Shown here piece after piece: positions 17,659-26,141 of a stretch of 64,000 bases of DNA. The notes beneath the pieces were generated by a model. It worked only from the letters and a program-made list of their open reading frames with translations. It had not been told where the DNA came from and did not search any database. Both the position numbers and the translations under genes were made by a program. Origin of the DNA: Hydrogenophaga intermedia (lineage in GTDB: Bacteria; Pseudomonadota; Gammaproteobacteria; Burkholderiales; Burkholderiaceae_C); assembly GCF_023715105.1 (NCBI RefSeq), contig NZ_JAMBNO010000002.1, positions 186,001-250,000 on the forward strand, written 5' to 3'. Within the stretch, counting starts at the first letter, position 1, and each line of letters begins with the position of its first letter.

Positions 17659-18876
17659 TCAGGGATAGAAGGCGAGAGCGCGGTAACCCGCCGTGGGCGC
17701 ATCGTCACCCAGCATGAGCGCCAGTCGAAGGCTGACGGACACCGTGCCACCGGGCGGCAGGGCGGCGGGCGCATCGGGCCAGTCCTGCGGCAGGAACACA
17801 CGCCGTGCGATCGGCTGGGTGCCCAGACCGGTGAGCGTGAGCTCCAGCGCGGGCGTGGCCACCTCGAGCGAGGACCGGTTGCGCAAAACGAAATCGAACG
17901 AATAGAAGTTCCCGAGCCGCCGCACGAGCTCCGCACTTTCAATCTCCACCGCTTCGATGCGGCGCAGGGGTGCCAGGTCGCAACCAAGCCAGCCACAGAC
18001 CTGCGCCATCCAGGGACGCGCCTGCGGGTAGGTCGCCACGAGTTGATGCCGCTGCTGGACGGCCCATTGCGCTGCGAGCAAGGCCCCTAGCAACAACGCA
18101 ACGACGCCCAGCGCGGCCCGAACGCCCGCCGATGACCAGAACGCCCGCCGCCTGGCTTGCCGAATGAAGCCGGGCATCGCTGCGTCTGCCGACGCGTCCT
18201 GCGCGACATCCTCTGCCGGCGGCTGCGCCACGGGTGTCGGTTGTGTTTCGCTTGCGCGATCTTCGCGCGCCGTGGCTGGCAGTGCCGCCACCGGCGTGCT
18301 CGCGCGGACCGTCTGCGCGAAACGTTCGAGTTCGGCCTGGAAATCGGGCGCCGGTACCGGTTCTGCGGACGCCGCAGCCTCCTGCGCAGACGATGCCTGC
18401 GCGGGGTCGGCTTCGTGCAGGGTTTCAGGTTCGGACGCGCCCGCGGCCTCTTGCAAGGTCTGCGCCGCGGATGACCGGGGCAGCGCGGAAGGCGTCTCGT
18501 CGGGCACAAGCTGCGCGGGTGACTGGCCAGCCGATGGGGGATCCAGCGGGCCGTCGCCAAACCAGGCGCGCAAGTCGTCGTCGTCCGGTACGTCCTGCGG
18601 TGGCGAGTCAGTGGGCAGGGGCGTTGACACCGGCGAGGGGCCAGGCGTGGCCTCGGGCGCGGGCGCGGGCACAGCGCCTGCCGGCGTCGTTGGCGCGGCA
18701 GGTTCGCGATCCGGCCCCGGTGATTTGGCCGCGGGCACCCAGGCCTGCAGGTGAATGGTGGCGTCGAAGACGTCGGAGCAGTGCCCGCAGCGCACCCAAC
18801 CGTCAGAGATCTTGAGCTGATCGGCCACCACGCGGAACACGGTGCCGCAGGCCGGACAGCGGGTGGTGAAACTCAT
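17659..18876 (-). CDS. Zinc-ribbon and DUF3426 membrane protein
   Basis: 405 residues. The N-terminus is a zinc ribbon (CPACGTVFRV...CGHCSDVFDA, MJ0042 type). A long, low-complexity linker rich in Pro, Ala and Glu follows (about residues 55-235), then one membrane segment (VRAALGVVALLLGALLAAQWAV) and a periplasmic DUF3426 domain (ESAELVRRLGNFYSFDFVLRNRS). The position after prmA is conserved in betaproteobacteria as far as I recall; no function is established. The start is the ATG at 18876, six bases after CATAAT and without a Shine-Dalgarno site. Confidence 0.82.
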   Translation of the reverse strand: MSFTTRCPACGTVFRVVADQLKISDGWVRCGHCSDVFDATIHLQAWVPAAKSPGPDREPAAPTTPAGAVPAPAPEATPGPSPVSTPLPTDSPPQDVPDDDDLRAWFGDGPLDPPSAGQSPAQLVPDETPSALPRSSAAQTLQEAAGASEPETLHEADPAQASSAQEAAASAEPVPAPDFQAELERFAQTVRASTPVAALPATAREDRASETQPTPVAQPPAEDVAQDASADAAMPGFIRQARRRAFWSSAGVRAALGVVALLLGALLAAQWAVQQRHQLVATYPQARPWMAQVCGWLGCDLAPLRRIEAVEIESAELVRRLGNFYSFDFVLRNRSSLEVATPALELTLTGLGTQPIARRVFLPQDWPDAPAALPPGGTVSVSLRLALMLGDDAPTAGYRALAFYP

Positions 18877-18882
18877 GCGCGG

Positions 18883-18888
18883 ATTATG
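18883..18888 (-). promoter_or_regulatory. -10-like hexamer six bases before the DUF3426 gene start
   Basis: CATAAT on the minus strand, then CCGCGC and ATG. If it is a -10 element, transcription would start at or next to the start codon. No convincing -35 is visible. Confidence 0.4.
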
Positions 18889-18921
18889 GCGGGGCACACG
18901 CGCGCAAAGGGCCGTGCCGCC

Positions 18922-19854
18922 TCAGGATTTGCGCGCGGTCATGAGGATCCAGCCATCCTCTTCGTCGCTGACCTCGAGTGCAAGCCATGGCGCGTAGGCG
19001 GCCTTGAGTTCGTCGGCCTGGCGTGCCAGGATGCCCGCGAGCACGAGATGCCCTCCGGAACGCACATGGGCACACAGCAGCGGCGCCAGCACCTTGAGCG
19101 GCGTGGCCAGGATGTTGGCCAGCACGAGATCGTGCTCGCCCACCGCGGCGTCGGGCAAGCCCGCCACAAGCTGCACATGGTTGGCCTCGGCGTTGAGCCG
19201 CGTGGCCTCGACCGCTGCTGGATCGATATCGACCGCCAGCACCGTCGTGGCGCCGTGTTTGGCGGCACCGATCGCCAGGATCCCCGAGCCGCAGCCGTAG
19301 TCAAGCACGCGCGGGCCCACGGGCGCATGGCGCGCGGTCCAGCGCAGACACATGCGCGTGGTGGGGTGCGTGCCGGTGCCGAACGCCAGGCCGGGGTCGA
19401 GGCGGATCACCTGCACCGCCTGCGCCGGCGGTTCGTGCCACGACGGCACGATCCAGAAGCTCGGCGTGATCTCCACCGGATCGAACTGCGACTGCGTCAG
19501 GCGCACCCAGTCCTGCTCGGCCACGGCGCGCACGCCGTGCACCACGCAGCCTTCGAAGAAGTCCTGCGCCTGCAGCAGCACCGCCGCCTCGTGGGCCGCC
19601 GCCTCGGTACCGAACAGCGCCACCACGCGAGAGCGCTGCCAGCCCTCCTTGGGGGGTGGCATACCCGGCTCGCCGAACAAGGCCTGCTCGGCCTCGGTCA
19701 TGGCATCGGCGTCTTCCACCGAGGTGCTCAGCGCATCAAGGGCGTCCAGCGCCTCGCCCACCGGCTCCACGGCCGCTTCGGGCACCAACAGCACCAGTTC
19801 GAACAGAGACCCGGCCTGCGGCCCGGTCTCGTCGGCGGCGTGATCAGCGCTCAC
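18922..19854 (-). CDS. prmA: Ribosomal protein L11 methyltransferase PrmA
   Basis: 310 residues. The N-terminal substrate-binding domain begins [17 protein letters not shown]; the SAM-binding domain has the linker region [16 protein letters not shown], motif [35 protein letters not shown] and the NILA(T)PL motif. It trimethylates L11 at several sites in the cytoplasm. The GTG at 19854 lies inside the end of accC (11-base overlap) and fits the family N-terminus; another GTG at 19896 would start deep within accC. Confidence 0.93.
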   Translation of the reverse strand: MSADHAADETGPQAGSLFELVLLVPEAAVEPVGEALDALDALSTSVEDADAMTEAEQALFGEPGMPPPKEGWQRSRVVALFGTEAAAHEAAVLLQAQDFFEGCVVHGVRAVAEQDWVRLTQSQFDPVEITPSFWIVPSWHEPPAQAVQVIRLDPGLAFGTGTHPTTRMCLRWTARHAPVGPRVLDYGCGSGILAIGAAKHGATTVLAVDIDPAAVEATRLNAEANHVQLVAGLPDAAVGEHDLVLANILATPLKVLAPLLCAHVRSGGHLVLAGILARQADELKAAYAPWLALEVSDEEDGWILMTARKS

Positions 19855-21193
19855 GTTGCGAGAGCCACTCTTCGAGGTAGTGGATGTTGGTGCCACCGGC
19901 CACGAAGCTGGCGTCCACCATGATCTCGCGGTGCAGCGGGATGTTGGTCTTGATGCCTTCGACCACCGTCTCGGCCAACGCGGTGCGCATGCGGGCCAGT
20001 GCCTGTTCGCGCGTATCGCCGTGCACGATGATCTTGCCGATCATGGAGTCGTAGTTGGAGGGGACGAAATAGTTGGTGTAGGCGTGTGAATCCACGCGAA
20101 CGCCGGGCCCGCCGGGCGGGTGCCACATGGTGATGCGGCCGGGCGACGGCGTGAACTTGTAGGCGTCCTCGGCGTTCACGCGGCACTCGATCGCGTGGCC
20201 CTTGAGCTGCACCTGGCGCTGCGTGAAAGGCAGCTTCTCGCCCGCCGCCACCGCGATCTGGGTTTTCACGATGTCGATGCCGGTGATCCACTCGGTGACC
20301 GGGTGCTCCACCTGCACGCGCGTGTTCATTTCGATGAAATAGAACTCGCCGTTCTCGAACAGGAACTCGAACGTGCCGGCGCCGCGGTAGCCGATCTTCT
20401 TGCAGGCCGCCGCGCAGCGCTCGCCAATCTTCTCGATCAGGCGGCGCGGGATGCCCGGCGCCGGCGCCTCCTCGATCACCTTCTGGTGGCGACGCTGCAT
20501 GGAGCAGTCGCGCTCGCCGAGGTAGACGGCATTGCGGTGCTGGTCGGCCAGCACCTGGATCTCGATGTGGCGCGGGTTCTGGAGAAACTTCTCCATGTAG
20601 ACCTCCGCATTGCCGAAGGCCGCACCGGCCTCGGCCTTGGTGGTCTGCACCGCGTGCAGCAGCGCGGCCTCTGTGTGCACCACGCGCATGCCGCGCCCGC
20701 CACCGCCGCCCGCGGCCTTGATGATCACCGGATAGCCGACCGCCTTGGCGGTGCGCTTGATCACCACCGGATCATCGGGCAGCGCGCCATCGGAGCCGGG
20801 CACGCAGGGCACCCCGGCGCGAATCATGGCCTGCTTGGCCGACACCTTGTCGCCCATCAGGCGGATCGACTCGGGCGTGGGGCCGATGAAAGTGAAGCCG
20901 CTTTTCTCGACGCGTTCGGCGAAGTCGGCGTTCTCGGACAGGAAGCCGTAGCCCGGGTGGATGGCCTCGGCATCGGTCACCTCGGCAGCCGAGATGATGG
21001 CCGGCATGTTCAGGTAGCTCTGACCCGAAGGCGCCGGCCCGATGCACACCGCCTCTTCGGCCAGCTTCACGTACTTGGCGTCGCGGTCGGCCTCGGAATA
21101 GACCACCACGGCCTTGATGCCCATCTCGCGGCAGGCCCGCTGGATGCGCAACGCGATCTCGCCCCGGTTGGCGATCAGGATCTTCTTGAACAT
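19844..21193 (-). CDS. accC: Acetyl-CoA carboxylase, biotin carboxylase subunit AccC
   Basis: 449 residues, full length. ATP-grasp enzyme that carboxylates the biotin on AccB as the first half-reaction of malonyl-CoA formation. Seen: [24 protein letters not shown], the glycine-rich ATP loop [35 protein letters not shown] and the active-site [14 protein letters not shown]. It starts 13 bases after the accB stop; accB, accC and prmA form one transcription unit. Confidence 0.98.
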   Translation of the reverse strand: MFKKILIANRGEIALRIQRACREMGIKAVVVYSEADRDAKYVKLAEEAVCIGPAPSGQSYLNMPAIISAAEVTDAEAIHPGYGFLSENADFAERVEKSGFTFIGPTPESIRLMGDKVSAKQAMIRAGVPCVPGSDGALPDDPVVIKRTAKAVGYPVIIKAAGGGGGRGMRVVHTEAALLHAVQTTKAEAGAAFGNAEVYMEKFLQNPRHIEIQVLADQHRNAVYLGERDCSMQRRHQKVIEEAPAPGIPRRLIEKIGERCAAACKKIGYRGAGTFEFLFENGEFYFIEMNTRVQVEHPVTEWITGIDIVKTQIAVAAGEKLPFTQRQVQLKGHAIECRVNAEDAYKFTPSPGRITMWHPPGGPGVRVDSHAYTNYFVPSNYDSMIGKIIVHGDTREQALARMRTALAETVVEGIKTNIPLHREIMVDASFVAGGTNIHYLEEWLSQRER

Positions 21194-21206
21194 GGGTGGA
21201 GCGCCC

Positions 21207-21674
21207 TTACTCGATCACGAACAGCGGCTGGCCGTACTCGACCGCCTGCCCGTTCTGGACCAGGATCTGGGTCACGGTGCCGCTCTTGTCGGCCTCGATC
21301 TCGTTGAGGATCTTCATGGCCTCGACGATGCAGATCGTGTCGCCTTCCTTGATGCTGTCGCCCACCTCGACAAACGGCTTTGCACCAGGCGCCGAGGAGC
21401 GGTAGAAGGTGCCCACCATGGGCGACTTGACCGTGTGCCCGGCGGGCGCGGCCGGCGCGGCGGGCGATGCCGCAGGCGCCGGTGCCACCTCGACGGCCGG
21501 GGTGACCACCACCGCCGCAGGAGCGGGAGCCATGCTGTAGGTCACCGGCGCCGGCATCACCGCCGGGCTGGCCTTGACGATGCGGACCTTGCCCTCGGCC
21601 TCGGTGATTTCGAGCTCCGAGACATTGGACTCCGAGACAAGGTCAATCAGAGTCTTGAGTTTGCGCAAATCCAT
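21207..21674 (-). CDS. accB: Acetyl-CoA carboxylase, biotin carboxyl carrier protein AccB
   Basis: 155 residues: an N-terminal segment [23 protein letters not shown] typical of BCCP, an Ala/Pro-rich flexible linker (about residues 35-80), and a biotinyl domain KSPMVGTFY...[12 protein letters not shown] in which the Lys of EAMK carries biotin. The start at 21674 has GGAGATAAC directly upstream. First gene of the accB-accC-prmA unit. In many betaproteobacteria aroQ lies upstream of accB; here a TlpA-like gene does. Confidence 0.97.
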   Translation of the reverse strand: MDLRKLKTLIDLVSESNVSELEITEAEGKVRIVKASPAVMPAPVTYSMAPAPAAVVVTPAVEVAPAPAASPAAPAAPAGHTVKSPMVGTFYRSSAPGAKPFVEVGDSIKEGDTICIVEAMKILNEIEADKSGTVTQILVQNGQAVEYGQPLFVIE

Positions 21675-21762
21675 GTTATCTCCAACGATTTACGCACCAA
21701 ACGAGGTCTTTTGCTCGCAACTTCATGGAGCCGCGATGCACCCGCCGGCGCGAGGGTGCCGC

Positions 21763-21790
21763 AGTGTACACGAAGGGGTGGGCCACGCCA
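21763..21790 (-). promoter_or_regulatory. Possible accB promoter
   Basis: On the minus strand TGGCGT (21790-21785), 16 bases, TACACT (21768-21763), about 90 bases upstream of accB in the 176-base gap after the TlpA-like gene. The -10 is good, the -35 poor. Confidence 0.35.
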
Positions 21791-21850
21791 GCCCGTCGGT
21801 CCGGGGGAGACTTGTGGGGGTATTCGACGACGTTGGAAGCTGTTGTTGCG

Positions 21851-22378
21851 TCAGGCCAGTTGCGCCCACTGGGCAAGGTCATCGGGCTTGACCTGGCCGA
21901 TCTTTCGATGGATCACCGCTCCCTCGGGCCCGAACACCACGGTGAACGGCAAGCCGCCCGACGGGTTGCCCAGGCTGCGGCTGAGGTCGGCACCGGCGAA
22001 ACCGGTCATGGCGACCGGAAAGTCGATGGGCAGCTTCTTCAGGAAGGTCTGCACCGCGTCCACCCGATCGACCGCCAGGCCGAGCAATTGCCAGCCTCGG
22101 GGCGACTGCTCGCGGTGAAAGGCGTTGAGCAGGGGCAGTTCTTCAATACAGGGCGGGCACCAGGTGGCCCAGAAATTCACCAGCAGCGGGCGCCCGCGCC
22201 AAGGCGCCATGGCCAGCGGTTTGCCTTCGGGCGAGTCGAAACTGCTTTGCCAGAACGTGGCCTCGGCACCGTCCAGAACGGGTTGCGGCCGCAACCGGCG
22301 CTCGGCCCACCAGACCCCGGCGCCCGCGGCTGCCACGGCCACGCCGGCTCCCAGCATGTGGCGTCGCTGCAGCTTCAT
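21851..22378 (-). CDS. TlpA-family thiol-disulfide oxidoreductase
   Basis: 175 residues with an N-terminal twin-arginine-like signal (RRHMLGAGVAVAAAGAGV), so exported or membrane-anchored. The thioredoxin fold shows LLVNFWATWCPPCIEELPLL with the CPPC active site and the cis-Pro region GGLPFTVVF. Such proteins reduce periplasmic disulfides, often for cytochrome c maturation or oxidative stress; the partner is not evident. Its ATG overlaps the stop of the preceding gene in ATGA, so the two are translationally coupled. Confidence 0.85.
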   Translation of the reverse strand: MKLQRRHMLGAGVAVAAAGAGVWWAERRLRPQPVLDGAEATFWQSSFDSPEGKPLAMAPWRGRPLLVNFWATWCPPCIEELPLLNAFHREQSPRGWQLLGLAVDRVDAVQTFLKKLPIDFPVAMTGFAGADLSRSLGNPSGGLPFTVVFGPEGAVIHRKIGQVKPDDLAQWAQLA

Positions 22379-22980
22379 GCGCCGGCCTCCTGCGCCATCA
22401 GGTCACGCAGTGCCTGCGCATCGCCACGCGGCCTGCGGCCCTGGGCGTCGGGCTTGAGTGCGCCACGCAGCGCGTCGTGGTCATGCACCAGCAGGTGCAG
22501 CAGCACCCACTGGCCCAGTGCCTCGCTGCGGGTGCGTACCGTCAGTGCCTCCACCGCCTCGCCCCGCCAGCCTTGCGCGCTGCCGGGGTGATAGTCCACG
22601 CGGTGGTCGATCAAGGCCCATTCGGCCTGCTTGGGGTCGTCGCAAAAGAGGTGCATGTGGATGTCGCTGTGGCGGGTGGCCGTGCCGTGCCAGACGGCGC
22701 CGCCCAGGTGCGGGCGGAAAGCCTGGAGTCGATCCATCCACAGCAGGGCCAGTTCCCGCAGCGCGCGCAGTTCGGCGGGCTGGGTGTCGGCACAAAAAAC
22801 GGCGATGTGTTCGCGCACCGCAGCCTCCAGGGTGTCGTTGTCGGGCAGGGGCGTGCGCGGCGGCAGGCCGAGCTGGCGCAGGGCACCGCGCTTGGCCGCG
22901 CCGTAATCCTGGCCTTCGTCGACCACCAGTCGCGCAGCCACGGCGGCGATTTCGGCAGCGGTGTCGTCTCGGGAAAGCAT
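22375..22980 (-). CDS. Conserved hypothetical protein
   Basis: 201 residues, no membrane segment or signal peptide. I do not recognise a family. Notable stretches are DEGQDYGAAKRGALRQLGL, a segment GTATRHSDIHMHLFCDDPKQAEWALIDHRVDYHPG rich in His and Asp, and a C-terminal VLLHLLVHDHDAL. It is coupled to the TlpA-like gene by ATGA and divergent from mpl with only 39 bases between the two start codons. The start at 22980 follows CACAAT by six bases and lacks a ribosome site. Codon usage is like the neighbours, so it looks like a resident gene. Confidence 0.6.
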   Translation of the reverse strand: MLSRDDTAAEIAAVAARLVVDEGQDYGAAKRGALRQLGLPPRTPLPDNDTLEAAVREHIAVFCADTQPAELRALRELALLWMDRLQAFRPHLGGAVWHGTATRHSDIHMHLFCDDPKQAEWALIDHRVDYHPGSAQGWRGEAVEALTVRTRSEALGQWVLLHLLVHDHDALRGALKPDAQGRRPRGDAQALRDLMAQEAGA

Positions 22981-22986
22981 TGCGCG

Positions 22987-23013
22987 ATTGTGCCCCGGGC
23001 CAGTCCCTAGAAT
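22987..23013. promoter_or_regulatory. Face-to-face -10-like hexamers in a 39-base divergent gap
   Basis: On the plus strand TAGAAT (23008-23013) is six bases before the mpl ATG; on the minus strand CACAAT (22992-22987) is six bases before the ATG of the hypothetical gene. Each promoter's -35 region would overlap the other's -10. Confidence 0.45.
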
Positions 23014-23019
23014 CCCCGC

Positions 23020-24405
23020 ATGCACATTCATATCCTGGGCATCTGCGGCACCTTCATGGGCGGTGTCGCGGCCCTGGCTCGCGAAGCGGGCCACCGCGTC
23101 ACCGGCTGCGACGCCGGCGTCTACCCACCCATGAGCGACCAGTTGCGCGCGCTGGGCATCGACCTCATCGAGGGTTTCGGTGCCGACCAGATGGCCTTCA
23201 AGCCCGATGTCTGGGTGATCGGCAACGTGGTGAGCCGCGCGCGCCTGCCCGACGGGAGTCCGAAGTTCCCGTTGATGGAAGGCATCCTCGACGCCGGCGC
23301 GCCCTACACCAGCGGGCCGCAATGGCTGGCCGAGCACGTGCTGCAGGGTCGACACGTGCTCGCGGTGGCTGGCACACACGGCAAGACCACCACCACCTCC
23401 ATGCTGGCCTGGATCCTGGAGGCCTGCGGCCATCGACCGGGCTTCCTGGTGGGTGGCGTGCCCATGAACTTCGGGGTGTCGGCGCGGCTGGGGCAAGGGC
23501 CGGGCTTCGTGATCGAAGCCGACGAATACGACACCGCCTTCTTCGACAAACGCAGCAAGTTCGTGCATTACCGCCCGCGCACGGCGGTGCTCAACAACCT
23601 TGAGTTCGACCACGCCGACATCTTCGATGACCTCAAGGCCATCGAGCGCCAGTTCCACCACCTGGTGCGCACCGTGCCCGCCAGCGGCCGCGTGGTGGTC
23701 AATGGTCTGGAGGAAAGCCTGGCACGCGTGCTGCACCAGGGCTGCTGGAGCGAAGTCTGCAGCTTCGGCGCTGCGGTGAGCGATTTCGTGGCCGACGGCG
23801 AGCCGCACGACTTCGCGGTGCTGCAGGGCAACCGTCGCGTGGGCCAGGTGCGCTGGTCGCTCTCGGGCGTGCACAACCAGCTCAACGCGCTCGCTGCCAT
23901 CGCCGCGGCGCAGCACCTCGGCGTGGCGACGGCCGACGCGGCGGCGGCCCTGGCGCGCTTCGAGAACGTGCGTCGCCGCATGGAAATCCGTGGCAGCGTG
24001 GCGCGCGCCGGTGGCGACATCACGGTCTACGACGACTTCGCACACCACCCCACCGCCATCCGCACGACGCTGGACGGGCTGGCGCGCCGGCTTGGCGCCC
24101 CGCGCGGACGCATCCTCGCGGTGTTCGAGCCGCGCAGCAACACCATGAAGCTGGGCACCATGAAGTCCCAGCTGCCCTGGAGCCTGGAGAACGCCGACCT
24201 GGCCTTCTGCCATTCGGGTGGGCTCGACTGGGACGCGACCGAGGCGCTGGCCCCCATGGGCGCACGCGCCAGCGTGGCCGGCAACGTCGACACGCTGGTA
24301 CAGCAGGTGGTGCAGGCCGCCCGCCCTGGCGATCACATCGTCTGCATGAGCAACGGCGGCTTCGGCGGCATCCACGAGCGCCTGCTGAAGGCGCTCGCGG
24401 CCTGA
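23020..24405 (+). CDS. mpl: UDP-N-acetylmuramate:L-alanyl-gamma-D-glutamyl-meso-diaminopimelate ligase Mpl
   Basis: 461-residue Mur-type ligase of peptidoglycan recycling: it joins the recovered tripeptide to UDP-MurNAc. Seen are the N-terminal fold HIHILGICGTFMGGVAALA, the ATP loop [33 protein letters not shown] and the C-terminal VYDDFAHHPTAIRTTL and EPRSNTMKLG. The last two, with the start sequence, separate Mpl from MurC. AmpD, in this window, releases the tripeptide that Mpl reuses. It converges with the next gene one base away. Confidence 0.95.
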   Translation: MHIHILGICGTFMGGVAALAREAGHRVTGCDAGVYPPMSDQLRALGIDLIEGFGADQMAFKPDVWVIGNVVSRARLPDGSPKFPLMEGILDAGAPYTSGPQWLAEHVLQGRHVLAVAGTHGKTTTTSMLAWILEACGHRPGFLVGGVPMNFGVSARLGQGPGFVIEADEYDTAFFDKRSKFVHYRPRTAVLNNLEFDHADIFDDLKAIERQFHHLVRTVPASGRVVVNGLEESLARVLHQGCWSEVCSFGAAVSDFVADGEPHDFAVLQGNRRVGQVRWSLSGVHNQLNALAAIAAAQHLGVATADAAAALARFENVRRRMEIRGSVARAGGDITVYDDFAHHPTAIRTTLDGLARRLGAPRGRILAVFEPRSNTMKLGTMKSQLPWSLENADLAFCHSGGLDWDATEALAPMGARASVAGNVDTLVQQVVQAARPGDHIVCMSNGGFGGIHERLLKALAA

Positions 24406-24406
24406 C

Positions 24407-24727
24407 TCAATAAGCGAGGGCCTGCGCCGGCACGTCGACCGTCACCACCGGTTTGGCCAGCGCGGCGCTGGTGGCGCGGGCAAACGCCAGCGCCCATTCG
24501 CGGTGGCCCGGGTCGCTGAAGTGCCCCTGGCCCGCGGCCTGGGCAATGCACAGGATCTTGTCCACCGTGAGCACCTTGCCTGTGGCCCGCAGGGGCTCGC
24601 AACCCATCTGCACGAACTGCTCGTCCAGCCAGTGCCGCGCCTGGTCGTGCGGCATGGGCTGCACCTCTTCGAGGTCGATGCGGTAGGCGGCGGGCTCGCC
24701 CCAGGTGACGGTGACTTGGCTGCGCAT
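24407..24727 (-). CDS. Small hypothetical protein
   Basis: 106 residues beginning MRSQVTVTWGEPAAYRIDLEEVQ, no signal or membrane segment, no family I recognise. The ATG at 24727 is preceded by a clear ribosome site, GAGGAGACACC, which supports translation and rejects the longer frame that begins at 24805. It lies downstream of aroG on the same strand; a GTGCGGG...CCCGCAC hairpin at about 24755-24778 sits in the 83-base gap. It may be the distal gene of the aroG transcript. Confidence 0.6.
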   Translation of the reverse strand: MRSQVTVTWGEPAAYRIDLEEVQPMPHDQARHWLDEQFVQMGCEPLRATGKVLTVDKILCIAQAAGQGHFSDPGHREWALAFARATSAALAKPVVTVDVPAQALAY

Positions 24728-24810
24728 GGTGTCTCCTCGGCTCGGCTTCGGCGGTGCGGGCATTGTGCCCCGCACCCGGCGTGCTTCACACCGGAAAACC
24801 CCCACCGCGT

Positions 24811-25935
24811 TCAGCGGCGTGCGGACTTCACCGCTTGCGACAGCACCTCCAGCGCCTGCAGCGAATCGCCCCAGCCCAGGCAGGCGTCGGTGATGCTCTG
24901 GCCATAGCGCAGCGCGGACGCATCGTCCTTGCCCGGGGTAAACTTCTGGGCGCCGGCCTCGATGTGACTTTCGATCATCACCCCGAAGACGGACTTGCTG
25001 CCCGCGGTGATCTGGGCCGCGATGTCACGTGCCACGTCGAGCTGCTTCTCGTGCTGCTTGCTGCTGTTGGCGTGGCTGCAGTCGATCATCAGGCGCGGCA
25101 CCTGCTTCGCGGCCTCCAGTTCCTTCACCGCACTGGCGACGCTGGCGGCGTCGTAGTTGGGCGCCTTGCCGCCACGCAGGATCACGTGGCAATCCTTGTT
25201 TCCCTTGGTCTGCACGATGGCGACCTGGCCGTTCTTGTGCACCGACAGGAAGTGGTGGCCGCGGGCCGCGGCCTGGATGGCGTCGGTCGCGATCTTGATG
25301 TTGCCGTCGGTGCCGTTCTTGAAGCCGATCGGAGCCGACAGACCCGAGGCCAGCTCGCGGTGCACCTGGCTCTCGGTGGTGCGTGCACCGATGGCGCCCC
25401 AGCTGATGAGGTCGCCGATGTACTGCGGCGAGATCACGTCGAGGAATTCGCTGCCCGCGGGCAGGCCCAGGCGATTGATCTCGATGAGCAACTGGCGCGC
25501 AATGCGCAGGCCTTCGTCGATGCGGAAGCTCTCGTCGAGGTACGGATCGTTGATGAGGCCCTTCCAGCCCACGGTGGTGCGCGGCTTCTCGAAGTACACC
25601 CGCATCACGATTTCCAGCGTGTCGGCGTACTGGTCGCGCAGTGGCTTGAGGCGGCGCGCGTAGTCCAGCGCAGCGGCGGGGTCGTGAATCGAGCAAGGCC
25701 CGATGATCACGAGCAGCCGGTCGTCCTTGCCATGCAGGATGCGGTGGATGCGATGCCGCGTCTGGCTGATCAGCGCCTCGGTGGGCGTACCGGCAATCGG
25801 GAAGAAGCGAATGAGGTGTTCGGGCGGGGGCAGCACGGTGATGTCCTGGATGCGTTCGTCGTCGGTCTCGCTGGTCTTGTCGACGGGTCGCGCATACCAG
25901 GTGTCGCTGGCGGCAGAGGTGGCTTTGGCGTTCAT
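24811..25935 (-). CDS. aroG: 3-deoxy-7-phosphoheptulonate synthase (DAHP synthase, AroG type)
   Basis: 374-residue class I DAHP synthase; condenses phosphoenolpyruvate and erythrose 4-phosphate in the first step of aromatic amino acid synthesis. Recognised by LLVIIGPCSIHDPAAALDYA, MRVYFEKPRTTVGWKGLINDP, GARTTESQVHRELASGLSAPIGFKNG and DCSHANSSK. The start is the ATG at 25935 with AGGAGCC upstream. The 5' leader (25936-26103) holds a short peptide rich in Phe, Tyr and Trp and a strong terminator, so expression is probably attenuated by aromatic amino acid supply in addition to any feedback inhibition. Confidence 0.96.
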   Translation of the reverse strand: MNAKATSAASDTWYARPVDKTSETDDERIQDITVLPPPEHLIRFFPIAGTPTEALISQTRHRIHRILHGKDDRLLVIIGPCSIHDPAAALDYARRLKPLRDQYADTLEIVMRVYFEKPRTTVGWKGLINDPYLDESFRIDEGLRIARQLLIEINRLGLPAGSEFLDVISPQYIGDLISWGAIGARTTESQVHRELASGLSAPIGFKNGTDGNIKIATDAIQAAARGHHFLSVHKNGQVAIVQTKGNKDCHVILRGGKAPNYDAASVASAVKELEAAKQVPRLMIDCSHANSSKQHEKQLDVARDIAAQITAGSKSVFGVMIESHIEAGAQKFTPGKDDASALRYGQSITDACLGWGDSLQALEVLSQAVKSARR

Positions 25936-25975
25936 CACGGGCTCCTGGGTGGGGTCTGAAAAAAGGCAAGGGGCG

Positions 25976-26010
25976 AAAAAAAACCGCCGGGCTGTCAGCT
26001 CCGGCGGTTT
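25976..26010 (-). terminator. Attenuator terminator in the aroG leader
   Basis: On the minus strand AAACCGCCGG (26010-26001), a 10-base loop, CCGGCGGTTT (25990-25981) and a run of eight T (25983-25976). The stem is 10 bp and perfect. The 5' arm CCGCCGG is also exactly complementary to CCGGCGG at 26057-26051, inside the leader-peptide reading frame, which would make an alternative antiterminator. Confidence 0.9.
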
Positions 26011-26031
26011 GATTCGAGATTCGTGGCGCGC

Positions 26032-26103
26032 TTACGTCTTCGCCTCTCGTCCGCCGGGGACAGAGAACCAAAAGTAAAAAGCGAAGTACTGGCGCGAGAA
26101 CAT
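26032..26103 (-). CDS. Aromatic-residue leader peptide of aroG
   Basis: 23 residues, too short for standard ORF calling. Residues 2-13 read F-S-R-Q-Y-F-A-F-Y-F-W-F: eight aromatic residues in twelve codons (five Phe, two Tyr, one Trp). After it come 21 bases and then the terminator hairpin, 97 bases in all before aroG. Codons 16-18 (Pro-Gly-Gly) contain the CCGGCGG that can pair with the terminator's first arm. This is the layout of classical pheA/trp attenuation: ribosomes stalling on the aromatic codons would expose the antiterminator. No good ribosome site is visible before the ATG, and the promoter, expected in the 38-base gap after chrA or inside chrA, was not located. Confidence 0.85.
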   Translation of the reverse strand: MFSRQYFAFYFWFSVPGGREAKT

Positions 26104-26141
26104 GGCAAGCAATGTAGCACAGGGCCCGGAACGGCCGGATG

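Noticed and set aside
22375-24375. Single 666-residue protein on the minus strand
   Set aside because: Only the part from ATG 22980 is plausible; the rest is the mirror of mpl, whose start lies at 23020.
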